From NCBI RefSeq assembly GCF_046630445.1, contig NC_092333.1:714069001-714133000 (forward strand): a DNA stretch of 64,000 bases, read 5' to 3'. Shown here piece after piece: positions 1 to 11,211 of this stretch. Position numbers and translations under genes: made by a program. Source of the DNA: Rutidosis leptorrhynchoides. Lineage: Eukaryota; Streptophyta; Magnoliopsida; Asterales; Asteraceae. The notes beneath the pieces were generated by a model. That model saw only the letters and a program-made list of their open reading frames with translations, did not search any database and was not told the origin of the DNA. Numbering within the stretch: the first letter of the stretch is position 1; each line of letters starts with the position of its first letter.

Positions 1-1138
1 AGACAACAGATATTTCAATCGGAGGATTATTTGAACGATTTAGTTACCTATATCCGAGGGGGAGAAATTTTTCAGATCATCAGATATAGAGAACTTAAAT
101 CATTCAGTTCACATCACATTTGGTGGACTTTACATCTTTTGTCTGTGGTATGGGTTTGTACCTATTGACCTGGATAGAGGGAATATCTTCTGGAGGATAT
201 CTTAGCGTTCCATCACTCAAATATATTTATCACTTCCATCCATCAAACATCATACATCATGCGATTTCCGTTTAAGTATGGGGTTTATAGCGGCCGGTAT
301 GTGTCTTTAACAAAGTATGCAATAAATTTGAGATTCACAAGGTTATCTAAAACGAAAGGTGTAAGTTTAAGGTAGAAGCTCATGGCTGACAGGGTTGCTA
401 GAAACATCGTGAGATGGTTTTGTTTAATCAAATTAAAAGTACATTGATGTGATAAGAGGACAGCGTCAACATGTTGTGCTCAATTGTTCTACCTGAAACA
501 TCGTGCGATCTCAAATGAGGGCTGACTTCGTGATCAAAGTCTAACATTGAAAAGTGTTAAGGTAATTAATATAACGTGATCATCGAAGTCTGGGGTGAAA
601 GTTGATAAATGTTTACTGATATATTTGAAAGTTGTTCTGTATATGCTTTATCAAATAAGTTAATGAATGAACTGTGAAAAACATGTCAATGTAGTTCAGT
701 TCTAATCCCCGAATCAAAAGATTTAATCAATTTAATATGTCAACTCACAAAAAGATGTGTCTTACTTCTTTGAGTGTGATTCATGATAAGCAGTTTTATC
801 TGTTCCTATGCTGATAACATCATATGTTCTTCTTATGCTATTGTTTAATGAAACTGATGTTAGAAGTTGTTTTATTTCAGATCTAAAAGGTTAATTGTTA
901 CTGATTATGTCTGTTATAATGTGGATAATCATGACACACTGGACTTCGTACAGTTATTTGTTTTGTGCTTTTGCATGTGCATGCATATCAGAGTTTGTTT
1001 GCATTCATAAGATTAGCTGCATGTGCATTTCTGTTTATGTATTTAGCCAAACAACTCAGTTCTCGGAAAGGTTTATTGTGAAAGGAATCTTATGTTCTTC
1101 TTGTTGACGTATATTGTGGAGATCAGTCCCAGGGGGAG
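1..1138. other. Unresolved repeat sequence, probable tail of an upstream LTR element
   Basis: I recognise no protein domain here. Open frames are short and low in complexity. The stretch ends in a purine-rich run (CCCAGGGGGAG, about 1128-1138) directly before a TG, the usual layout of a polypurine tract before a 3' LTR. The inference is that this is the internal end of an LTR element that starts left of the window. Confidence 0.35.
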
Positions 1139-1500
1139 TGAATGTGAAAAAGAAGGTAAAGTTTGAATGCGAAAAGTATTAAGTTTTTAAGTTTTTCAAA
1201 GCATAGACCACCGGCCGAATGAAATTACCCTCGGCCGAAGGACTAAGATACTCGACCGAGTGTCTGGACCATCGGGCCGAAGGATTAGACCATCGACCGA
1301 TGGTCACTGACGGAGTATAAAAGGACCCAAAGTCAATCGGGTCAGTCACTTTGTGTATTTTTGAGCGATTTTACCCTAGATTTTCAAGTGAAAGAGAAAG
1401 GTGATTTCGTCCGTGTGTTTTGCACATCTTTTCGTTGTGATTCCAGCGCCATTAACGAGGTAATCTAACTCGTTTTCATTCGTTTTAAATTGTTAATTTT
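1139..1500 (+). repeat. Probable LTR with palindrome-rich U3 and TATA box
   Basis: Starts with TG after a purine tract. Positions 1205-1310 hold a cluster of near-palindromes of the form CATCGaCCGATGG or CTCGgCCGAagG, including GACCATCGACCGATGGTC. A TATA box follows at 1316-1323 (TATAAAAG). The order purine tract, U3 repeats, TATA suggests an LTR. The right edge is not defined and no second copy of this LTR is in the window, so the 1500 limit is nominal. Confidence 0.45.
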
Positions 1501-1667
1501 AGTTTCGAAGTATATGTTGCTAGTCGAGTGATTTTTGGCCGTTAGATGTTAAAATCGATGATGTATTTTTGTTAATCGGCCTCCTTAGACACTACTGTGA
1601 CCAGGAATTGAACCTAAAACAACAGATTAATCGATTTGAAAAGTTTGGGAAAACAGATCTGATGAAC

Positions 1668-1856
1668 TACCCTCGGCCAAAGGTCTTTGACCCTCGACCG
1701 ATGGTGTCTTACACTCGGCCGTATGACTCGTCACTCGGCCGTAGGTCTCCTGTTGATCATTTTGTTAATGTGGTTTAGACCAATTGCCGTAGGTCTAGAC
1801 CATCGGACCGATGGTCCAGTCCATCGATCGATGGTCTCTTAATTAGACCGATGGTG
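1668..1856. repeat. Second cluster of CCGATGGTC-type palindromes
   Basis: About eight degenerate copies of the CTCGgCCGaAgGTC / CCATCGaCCGATGGTC module lie within about 190 bp. No TATA box follows closely. It uses the same module as the clusters at 1205-1310 and 5975-6060. The open frame that runs through it (1569-1778) is best read as a by-product of the repeats. Confidence 0.6.
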
Positions 1857-2125
1857 AATTTTTATGTTTAAATCTGAATGAATTTTAAGTTTCTGATAAT
1901 ATTTGTTATACCTATCTAATGCTAGTGCTTGTAGTATGTATTAGAATGTTAGGTGGTTCCTTTGTTGGGCAATGGATGTTTAACATCGACCGTAGGAGAA
2001 TTCTAGCTAGTGGACGACCCATCTTAGTGGAATAAAAGGTCATTGCGACTCGACAGACCTATAGTCCTTGGGAACAAATTGGATGTCAAGCATTCTTAGA
2101 CATTGGGGATTACTTTTGTCCTGAT

Positions 2126-2675
2126 TTGGTGTGGGAATTTTATGCAAATGTTGCCTTAGAAGATAGCAAGAAGAAATTTGTCCACTCAGGCTTATTTGAC
2201 CAACAGTATAAGTGGACCATGGAGGAATTCTCAAACCTGTTAAATGTTCCTTACACTGGGGTTAAAATACTATATCCTAGCAAAGATCTTCGAAAGATTC
2301 CCAACAGATTCAAACTGTCTGACAAAATTGCAAGGTTATGCAAAGCCAGGGAAAGTAGTCAATACCGGTAGGGTTGAGATTAGTGATGATGAGGTGTCAC
2401 AACAACATGAGATTCACTTGAGAATAATAAAAAGTAATGTGACCTTTAGGAGAGAAGGAGATAATCTATTGTCTGGTACTGAAGCTCTGCTTTTGTATTG
2501 CCTACTAGAGGGTATTCAAGTGAATATGGGCCACTTTCTCGTTCATGTGATGAAAGATTTTCTTGAGATGGAAGAACCATTTCCGTATGCAGCCTTATTG
2601 CATAATGTGTTTGAGAAACTTGGTGTGGTTCAATATGAGGAAAGGCTAGTGCCAGAGAATCCCATTGTGGGATAA
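2126..2675 (+). pseudogene. Gag-like plant transposon protein fragment, frameshifted
   Basis: The first part (2126-about 2345) encodes a segment with FYANV near its start and a later LNVPYTGV segment. The second part (about 2370-2675), in another frame, encodes GDNLLSGTEALLLYCLLEG and a PFPYAALL segment. In that order these resemble the domain annotated in plants as putative plant transposon protein, common in Gag-like proteins of LTR elements. I recognise this from memory of the family pattern. The two halves are out of frame, so there is a frameshift or an unrecognised intron near 2345-2375. The next coding frame starts 250 bp downstream after a pyrimidine-rich stretch ending in TTTGCAG, which could be a splice acceptor. 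The function inside the element is probably capsid-like, but that is inference. Confidence 0.5.
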
Positions 2676-2931
2676 GTGTTTCTGAGTTTATGTTTATGTG
2701 TTTGTCTTAGTTATTATGTATTTTCAGCTTAGTATGTAATTTGATGATGCTAGTCTGTTAGCATTGATACACTATTCTATGTCTGTAATAATCGTACTTC
2801 GAACAGGGTATTGTGACTTTGGTATCATAGATTGAATGATGTAATATATTCTGTTATGATCACCATGTGATGTCTAAATATGTCATAAATACTCTGTGCT
2901 GATTTGAATTGTGTTTGCAGTTATTTTCATA

Positions 2932-5772
2932 ATGTCAGGTGTTCAAGCTGATCCAGAAAACATTGCTCATGAATCTGATACTGAGTCTTCAGGGGGTCCG
3001 TTTTCTATTGATCTTCCAGGATTGAAAGCTAACAGTGGTTCCAATCTCACTGAATGTCTAAATGAGAAAGGTCCTAATGCTGGTAAGTACAAGGGTGTAA
3101 TCGAGTTTCTGAAACGTTCAAGAGTATTTGCTGCTATCTCTATGCCCTGTACTGCTTATTACTCACATCAGAGAGAGTTCTGGGAACATGCAAGGGTTAA
3201 GACCGAAGATGACAGAAAGGTTATTGTCAGTACTGTTTGTGGTCAGGAGATTAAGATATCTGAAGATACGATTCGAAACACTTTCTTATTCGAGGATGAT
3301 GAGAACATGCCGAAGAAGCTGTCAAAGATAAAGATTACTGGATGTGTGCTAAGATGCAAATATGCTGGTGATATCACGAGGGCAACGATTAAAAGAAGTG
3401 GATTCACTCCACCGTATAGATATCTGTCACTTGTTGTGCTGAGGTGCTTAAGCCCATTGCAAGGAGGATTTGATGAACTGAGCGAGATCTATCAAGGAAT
3501 GTTTGCTGCTTTGGTTTTGAAAGCTGATTTCAATTTCTCAGGAGTTATCTTTGATCTACTGGTGGAGAATGTGACGAGCAAGTCATATCTGATTTATCCG
3601 AGATTCTTACAAATTATGATCAATCGTCAAACTGTTGATTTGCCTAGATTGAGAAAAGACGTCATTGAGTTGAAGCATATGATAGATCTTACGTTCAATT
3701 GACTGAATCAGATGAAGAGTGCTAATGATTGCAAGCTTGTGTGTCATCTTGCGAAAGAATCTTATCAGTGTCCTCCAGGGAAGAAGTGGAGAAATGAAAA
3801 TAGCTTATCTGATCGAGAGCCTGATTTTGAGGTAGCGAATAGTGATGAAGAAGTAGAACAACCAGTGAATACTCAAGCGGCTGGTGGGTCAGGTGCTGGT
3901 GGATTAGTTGATGAGATTGGCGATGTTAATCCAAATGTTGGTGTTGAAGAAGCTTCAAGGGGATCAAAAAGAAGAATGGTTGAAGATGAGAGTTCTCAAG
4001 TTTCAACAAAGATAAAGTTGAAAAGAAGGTTCAAGTTGGTTTACAAAGATGCTGGTGGATCTTCGGCTGGAACTCAACCAGTGACACCGATACCGCAGAC
4101 TCAAGGACAACAAACTTCACAACAACAACAACAACGTCCTTCAACGCAACAGTCACCACCTGTGGTTCAACAAGTATCCCAAGAGACTGTTTCTACGCCT
4201 ACTCCGGAAGCTCCGATTCATGCTGGAATAGAAGGAGGTGTTAATTCCTCGACTCTCCGCAATTTGAATGATTTGTATGTTCAAGCTATGGCTGATAATT
4301 TGAGAATGAGGAAGGAAATGGATGAGAAGATTGAGCAGTTGAAGGAGGAGAATCGTGTTAAGTCTGAAGATGTTACAAGGCTATCGTTGCAAGTTGACCT
4401 GTTGCAAAGAAAAGTTGGTGATCAATCGTTGTTATTAACTGATGCGAAACGAGAAGCTAATCAAGCTAAGGAGTTGGCTGCATTAGCTCTGGCTAACATG
4501 ACTGTGTGGGAAGAGAATTTTGATCTGGTTTAGATTCCTGAGGATGAGACTGATAATCGAATGGTGGAGGCTCCTGGTTCCTCCAAAGCTACAGCACTGT
4601 CAGTAATTCCTCTTAAAATTGATTATAGTTTTAGTGATTTTTTTTCTAAACAGGATGAGCTCAAGCATTCTGTTGTTTATGATGAACTAGAAGAGGGAGA
4701 GATCCCTCACAACCTCTCTAAAGAAGAGCTGGACGAACTGGTGCGTCTAGAGCAAGAGGAAGCTAAAGCTGCTGACGCACAGTCCGACGATTCTCCATCT
4801 GGGGATGATTCTTTTGGCCCTGAGATTACAGAGGATTTTAGTGATAGAGATTTAGATGATTTAGTTGAGGATGTTACTCATGAAGATTTTCCTACATGTC
4901 ATAATGATAAGAATGAGGATCTTCCTGGTTTTGAGGAGTTGTTTAGAACAAATGATGAACTTTTGGATAGAAAGTGTAAAGAGAAAGAACGAACTGAAGT
5001 CCTGCCTGAAGGATTTTTGCCTGTCAAATATCACAAGGAAAGAACTGAAAAGTTGGAAGTTGATTGGAGAGATATCTTGAGGATTAGAAAGTATTGTGAG
5101 AAACCGAAGCTTGAGCCGAAATATTTGAAGATGATTAATCTGAGAAAGAGTGCGAAAGGGAGAATTCTAGCCTGGGCTTACATTGAAGAATTCAACATGT
5201 TTGCAGTTAAGCGAGAGTTTGGTGTTGATTATTTCAAATATGGTCACGAATTCAAGTCACTACCGTACTTTGAGCTAATGCAGATTGCGAGGTTGAGAAT
5301 GCTGTATTGTGGAATGAACGATCGATCTTCGTTGCTGGTGAAGAAGATTCGAATAGCTTTTAATTCAAAGAATTGGGAAGGTTTTTGGCCACAGTTTCCT
5401 AGGATCAGTTTCAAAGTTAATTCTAGAACTGGTGAATCTCGAAGAATTGTGTAGTACAAGCGGGCAAAGACTATGAAGAAGGTACCATTGAGGAAATTGC
5501 CGCAAAATTGGAGTCAGAGATTCAGATGGTGGTTTTATGATGATCGTTCTGAGGAAGCTGTGATTGTTTTGGATAAGGTGAATGAGAATGATATTGAATG
5601 CATTCGTGTATTGGATCCGATTTGGCTGCGAAACTGTACCGAGGCTGATATTTTTACATTGTATTATAATCGTATGCTCTATCGACGCGAGAATAAGGTG
5701 CAAGCAGAACAGTATGTAAAAGTAGCTAAGCTGTGTTACTTGAACAATATGGCGATCGATCCGTATGAGTGA
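2932..5772 (+). pseudogene. 946-codon retroelement-borne frame with three in-frame stops
   Basis: A single reading frame runs from the ATG at 2932 to a stop at 5772, broken only by TGA (3700-3702), TAG (4531-4533) and TAG (5452-5454). The N-terminal third is globular (FLKRSRVFAAISMPCTAYYS, later YLIYPRFLQIMINRQ). It resembles a family of uncharacterised Asteraceae repeat-borne proteins that carry misleading automatic names. The middle is Gln-rich (about 4085-4190), followed by a predicted coiled coil (about 4285-4500). The next segment is strongly acidic (about 4670-4930). The C-terminus is basic and aromatic (NWSQRFRWWFYDD). I see no protease, RT or integrase motif, so the carrier is non-autonomous. 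A purine tract and LTR follow 40 bp downstream. The function is unknown. The alternative is a captured host gene, but the LTR context makes element-encoded more likely. Confidence 0.6.
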
Positions 5773-5811
5773 ATTGAATGACGATGAAGATTTTTGATAT
5801 AGAACTAGGTC

Positions 5812-6330
5812 TTAGGGGGAGTTTGTTGGTGCATAATCCCAAGTTCTATTTTGTAACGAGTTCTATTCGTTTTGTATTTTCTATTTCAGTCGTGTAAGGA
5901 TTACATCATTAATACATTGTGTTTGAATTGTTTAATATGATGACGTGAAATGGTTCGAGCAGTTTGGTTGGCTGCTCAGACCATCGACCGATGGTAGAGA
6001 CCATCGGTCGAGGGAATATCACCATCAGCCGTAGGTCCCAGACCACCGGCCGATGGTCACTCTGATTATATATAAATACGGGTTTTGGGTTTCATTGTTA
6101 GGTTACACACCCAATACCCTTTAGCCGTCGTAATTCTCTGTGATTACAGTCCCAGACCAAACCCCAACCGAATACAAACCTCTAGGCGTCGATTATATCA
6201 ACGTAGTGTTGGTTAGATTGATCCCAAAAGTGAAACATGTATTCGATTCACCCTAGTTATTGTTTTCCGCCTTTCATCTAGGTTTCACGTTTGATCTAAG
6301 ATCCAAATATCGTCTACACAATCAATTTAA
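5812..6330 (+). repeat. Polypurine tract and 3' LTR of the 2-6 kb element
   Basis: TTAGGGGGAG at about 5813-5822 precedes TGTTGGTGCATAAT, a typical 3' LTR start. The U3 has near-palindromes at 5975-6060 (GACCATCGACCGATGGT, CACCGGCCGATGGTCAC), then a TATA box at 6068-6078 (TATATAAATA). The right edge is uncertain and set near 6330. No matching 5' LTR is visible, so the element is truncated or its 5' LTR lies outside this window. Confidence 0.55.
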
Positions 6331-6358
6331 ACAAACAGAAAGAATTAAGTGATGAAAT

Positions 6359-6685
6359 TACAAATATAATAGCATTGCGCTTCGAGCCGAGTGGTATCCC
6401 CATTCCTTGTGTTTGGGGCTAAGGTTGAGGCCGTGAGTTCACCCTCTTAATTAATTTTCCTAAAATATGGAGCATCAGATTGACCTCGAGGGAATTTTCT
6501 CCCGGATCCATTCAGGATTCAAACCAGGTCCGCCTGCCTTTCGGGATGCTTTAAGGATCGGGTTACTGCAATGCAATTCGGGTTTCCTACCGAAAGCGCG
6601 TGCGTGTGTGGCAAAGGATCGCGAAAGTGGTTAATACCCCTGTTGGTGATGTCGACAACTTTCCTTTCATAAAAAAATACAAATA
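6359..6685 (+). mobile_element. tRNA-derived SINE-like insertion
   Basis: The body (about 6367-6677, 310 bp) begins with a pol III-like A box (GAGCCGAGTGGTA, about 6384-6396) and a B-box-like GTGAGTTCACCCTC about 40 bp later. It ends in an A-rich tail. It is flanked by direct repeats TACAAATA (6359-6366 and 6678-6685), extending to about 12 bp with two mismatches, as expected for LINE-mediated insertion. No coding capacity. The family name is not assigned. A decayed tRNA relic is less likely because of the flanking repeats and tail. Confidence 0.6.
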
Positions 6686-7239
6686 CAACATATAAAAGTT
6701 AATTAGCTTAAAACTGATGAGCAACAGAACATCTTAATGAGATAGATGAAAAGAACGAGGAATTGCTACGAACCGGAAGAACATGGCGAAGTTGGATAGG
6801 ATCGCTGGTAACCAATACCCCGTGATTATCGTTGTCGACGACGACTTTGAGTTTGATTTTATATTCTCCGATCTTCATTTAAACTTCGGTTAGTCATATC
6901 AACATCATTAACTGTTAACAATCAACGAACGATACAAAGACTTACATTATCCTTCGACATTCAAGTAAAAGTAAATATCAACTATGTAAAAATATTAAAT
7001 ATGCATGATATAAGGTTTCGTTTAATGTACCCCCATGAGTGCCGTTCAAAAAAAAAAAAAAAAAAAAAAATCTACCCCCATGAATGAATTTTGACACTCG
7101 TGAAAAAAAAATCTACCCCCATCAGTGAATTTTGACACTCGTGAGAGACATTAGGAAATAAAAGAGCAATAAACTCATGTAGTCTTAATTTAGGGTTATG
7201 ATGTTTTAATGAGAAAAATGAATTTACGCTGGTGGCCCC

Positions 7240-7470
7240 TTGTCTTTAGTGAAAAATATGAATAAAAAGAGTAAAAAGATGAATTTACCCACACATCCAA
7301 TGCACATGTCAAGGGTTAACAGATTTTTTTAACGACAGCTTGACGGAGGGATGCTGATTGCATTTTATTAAAAATAAATGGATCCTGAAAGCCAATAAAA
7401 ACTTGAGGGATGCTTATTGTAAAATTGGATAAAATCAAGGGACCAACAGAGAAAAAAGTTAAAAAGGTTT
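7240..7470. repeat. Dispersed repeat, copy 1
   Basis: Shares an ordered set of phrases (AGAGTAAAAAGA, AAGGRTTAACRG, GACGGAGGGA, AAAACTTGAGG, GACCAACRGAGMAA) with 9690-9880. Diverged, about 230 bp, no coding potential. Confidence 0.6.
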
Positions 7471-7479
7471 AATATATTT

Positions 7480-9600
7480 GGATGTTATATATAATTATGT
7501 GAATGATATATGGATTCATGAATAATTAATTGTAAAGGAAGGAGATGGAGTGTGTAAGTAACTAGAGGGGGATAGTTACTTAATGGTTTCTTGAAACCTT
7601 TTTCAAAATCTTTAACAATGAAAACATAAGTTTTAAGTGTGAAAGCGTTTATTTTTGTTAATGCAAGTATGTAAATAATGTAAGTGTACAAACACAAGGA
7701 TTTATAGTGGTTCGGGAGGATGTTAACTAATCCTCCTTAATCCACTCTCCGATTCACTAACGAGAGTTAGCTTCATTAAGCATTTCTCCAAACCCGATGG
7801 AGATCCGTTTACACCAATAGTTCTTTAGTAAGCCAAATCAACTTACTTAGATTAAACTTGTCTTCACTTGGACAAGTATTAATTCTCAATGCAATTAATC
7901 ATCTTCCTAGTTCTCTTTAAGGAAGAAGAGTCACTAAGTCAAGTGGTGTTATTATTACAAGAACTAATCTACATCCTTGATCACCTCAAGGAAATGATTC
8001 ACAAGTAAACTCAAGAATACAAATAATAAGCACAAAGTTTACATCATGATTCTACTAATTAAGTAGAATTTCTCTTTCTCTCTTTCTCATGATCTCTCAA
8101 ATGATATGTAGTTGAAGCTTAAGAGATCATCTTGATTTGTATGCGAAAGTATTTTGGAAAGAGGTAAGTTGCATATGTCTTCAAGCCTTTGGTTTTATAG
8201 ATCAAGAACCTCATTTGAATTATATCTGTTGCAACTTATTTTTGTCTTTAATCCTATTGGCTTCTTTATTCAATATGGAACCTACAAAAGCATGTTAGAA
8301 GGATGACATCTTGTGACTTGCTTCTTATTTTCTTTGAATAGCCGTTGATGAGTTTTTCGCATTTGTCATTGACAAGAGTCCAAGAAACAAAAGAGAAACA
8401 AACAAATGTTGTCTCTTCCTTTTGATGACACCATTTTACTAGTCATGTACTATATACTTGAAGTCTTTTGGATTTATTCCTTGAAAACGACTTAACATCA
8501 ACTAAATGTGTAAGTCTTTCATTCTTGGCTTTCCATCCAAAGAGGGAGGCATCTTTTTCTTGGTTTTCTTTTGTCATAAGCTTGCTCCCCAAATAGGTAA
8601 GTTGATGTCATTGTTCTTTGACAAATAGCAACCTTCCAAAACTCTTTTTGTAAGACTTACATGCATGTGTCAACATTTAATCTTGTAGCATACATGTGAT
8701 TATTTGACTCAAGAAAACATATTTAATTAAGCTTAAATAATTCAAGTATCAATATTAACATGTCATGTCTTTGAGATCAAATTTGATGCATTAATTAACA
8801 TTGAAGTATAATGCCATCAATGGATAAATAAGCATATGTGAACATTAAGTTCATCTCAAGAAAACAATCATTCATCATATTTAAAGTTCACAAATCATGC
8901 TAGATAATTAATGACCTTTTATAGATATTATAAAGCACACTTAGTCACACGAGTCATTTAAATATATTGAGCATAACGTACACTCAATATTCCGACACAT
9001 GTATTAGGGAGGAGCATCTGCTAATGGGACTTGATGACCATCCTAAATATGTCTAGGATCAAAAAGATGTTTTGCAACACTTATGTGTTTATCTGTAATC
9101 ACAAGCTAAAGTGTCATTAAGACGTCATTTGGTGTGATTAATCAAGATTAGTGTCATAGCGACTAAAACTCTTTTGGATGTGAAAAGGGAAACTATATTA
9201 AGCATGTTGAAAAAGGTTTTGTAAATTATAGATGCCCCGAGGTGGTCAAACTTTATTTGGATAAATGACATTTTGATAAGAGGGTCCGGGGTCGAACTAC
9301 GGTTTACCGTGGTGTCGACCGTGTACAAGGTTTCGTAGAAACCTTGGTACATGGGCACACGCGGATGCCCTGCGGTCGATCGTGGACCAGACTGTGATCC
9401 ACCTGCGATTTATAAAAAGACTCTTATGACATATTCGTTAGGTGCATTGGTCGTTTGCTAGAGATCATGTAAATTTGTGAACTTGTGTTGTTGCTATGCG
9501 TATCAAGTACTTAAGGTTTGGTGTCATCATCAAAACAAAGTGGTTTAACATTTGAATATTATCATTGGATTACTAACCAACAAAGTGTATGATAGATACA
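7480..9600. other. Unassigned sequence with LTR-like debris
   Basis: No recognisable protein. The block lies between the two diverged repeats at 7240-7470 and 9690-9880. Near 9500-9535 the sequence TGTCATCATCAAAACA resembles an LTR terminus read on the minus strand, and a palindrome plus TATA module sits at 9285-9418. It may be a decayed LTR or solo LTR. I could not set its borders. Confidence 0.3.
9285..9420 (+). promoter_or_regulatory. Palindromic promoter-like module with TATA box
   Basis: An imperfect hairpin TGTACAAGGTTTC / GAAACCTTGGTACA surrounds a three-base loop near 9330-9358. A second pair (GTGGAcCA / TGaTCCAC) follows at about 9382-9402, then TATAAAAAG at 9411. The order matches the promoter-like modules at 1205-1323 and 5975-6078. 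The role is inferred from layout only. Confidence 0.4.
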
Positions 9601-9689
9601 GATTAAAAGTTGAATTAAAAATTTGAGGGACTCGGATTGCAAATGTATGTATAAACGAAGGACCAACGGAGCAAAAAAAGTCTAAGAAA

Positions 9690-9880
9690 AGAGTAAAAAG
9701 ACAATTTTACACTCGCATGCATGGCACATAACAAGGATTAACGGCCAATTTAGACGGTATGTAGACGGAGGGACGCGGATTGTCAAATTATGCAATTAAA
9801 AGGACTCGAAAATCCAATTAAAAACTTGAGGAACTCGGATTACAATTTCATGTATAACTTTAAAGACCAACGGAGCAATA
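9690..9880. repeat. Dispersed repeat, copy 2
   Basis: Diverged partner of 7240-7470 in the same orientation. The partial second run of phrases at 9600-9680 suggests that copy 2 is itself partly duplicated. Non-coding. Confidence 0.55.
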
Positions 9881-9889
9881 AGATTAAAT

Positions 9890-10480
9890 ATTACATACGG
9901 AGTATATTATTTTATACGTACACACATATTTTTGAAGTCCTATACATTATCTTAGTAGCTCAACCAGGTTCGAAGATTAATTGGCATGTGTGCTTTTGAT
10001 AAAAAGTTTTCCATTATCTTTGATCATATTCGGACTTAAAGCTTATTTTCTAAAAGGTAAGAACATCACTTTGTTGTCCATCATATTGTCTTTTTCATTG
10101 TTTTTCCAATATTTCTTGTTATATTTTCAAGATCTCCCATGTTCAAAATAATCATAAGTTAAAACATCATCATCGCTTCCTACAACCGATTATATGTTTT
10201 TTTCTCTTCTTTCAAGTGTATTGCATAATTGCATTTATATTTATATATTTATATACTAGTATATATTACATGATAATTATTGTTATTATATTTACTCATA
10301 TATTTAGTTATTTGATTTATCTCATTTTTTATTATTTTTTTAAAAGGAGTATCGACATCACTCATAGCGGACTAAACCACCTTTCCAATCATATGCCACC
10401 CACATACACGTTAGGAGAAACTCAAATTGCAACAACCCTAACAGTACGGTTGAAGATTGAGATAACTCCCTATGAGAAGC
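9890..10480. other. AT-rich spacer, nothing recognised
   Basis: Low-complexity AT-rich sequence with runs of ATA and TTT. The open frame through 10216-10536 has a Tyr/Ile-biased composition typical of AT-rich spacer, not a protein. Confidence 0.5.
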
Positions 10481-10916
10481 TAGGGATGGTAATGGATCTA
10501 AAAAAATCCAAGATCCGTGGGCACCTGCACACGTGATGGGCCGATAAAATCAAAAAACTTACCCGCAAGTAGGCGATGGATGTAAATTTTTACTCGCTGA
10601 CGAGTCACGGGTAAGTTATGAATGTAATAGATCCGTACTGGTAAAATTCGATTCTAAAATCCGTAATACCCGTTTGAATAATCTACTGATATACTTTTTC
10701 AAAATGGATGAAAATCGACACTTTGAATAAATGGCCAGTAGTAATTATTTACTGCGTATAAGTTTTACATTCCTCATATCATTTTGATATCGAACTTTTT
10801 AGTAACTAGAACATCCCACAACTACACATCAAAGCATGATGTGGTTTGTTTCTTTATGAGACTATCTTAATAAATCTAATTTTTACCTATCACTTTAGTA
10901 ATTCGTCAACTACATA

Positions 10917-11176
10917 TTACCCGCAAATCTTATTCATGAAGTATATGTAAATTAAAGTATTCAAAAATAAATATCTTGATTGTTATTTTTAAACATTGTA
11001 GCTTTGCATATATTAGCAAAAAGTAGTATAATTAACATAAGGTTTCTCATTTTATTATGTCATAAATATGACTATATGATTGGATGATGTTTTTCATGTC
11101 ACTTTGAATTATGTAATGATATTTACTTTTGAATACTTTAATTTACATATACTTCATGAATAAGATTTGCGGGTAA
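10917..11176. repeat. Foldback with 59-bp inverted arms
   Basis: The left arm 10917-10975 and right arm 11118-11176 are reverse complements with a single mismatch. The outer tip is TTACCCGC / GCGGGTAA, and the loop is 142 bp. Such near-perfect arms mean a recent or selected foldback. It carries no coding potential and resembles a MITE or an inner segment of the ACCCG-rich element. Confidence 0.75.
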
Positions 11177-11211
11177 ACTCTTGATCTGCGAATATCCGTG
11201 AGTACGTGCAT

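Noticed and set aside
10216-10536. Plus-strand open frame of about 106 codons
   Set aside because: AT-rich composition gives Tyr/Ile/Phe runs. No start context, family resemblance or neighbouring signals.
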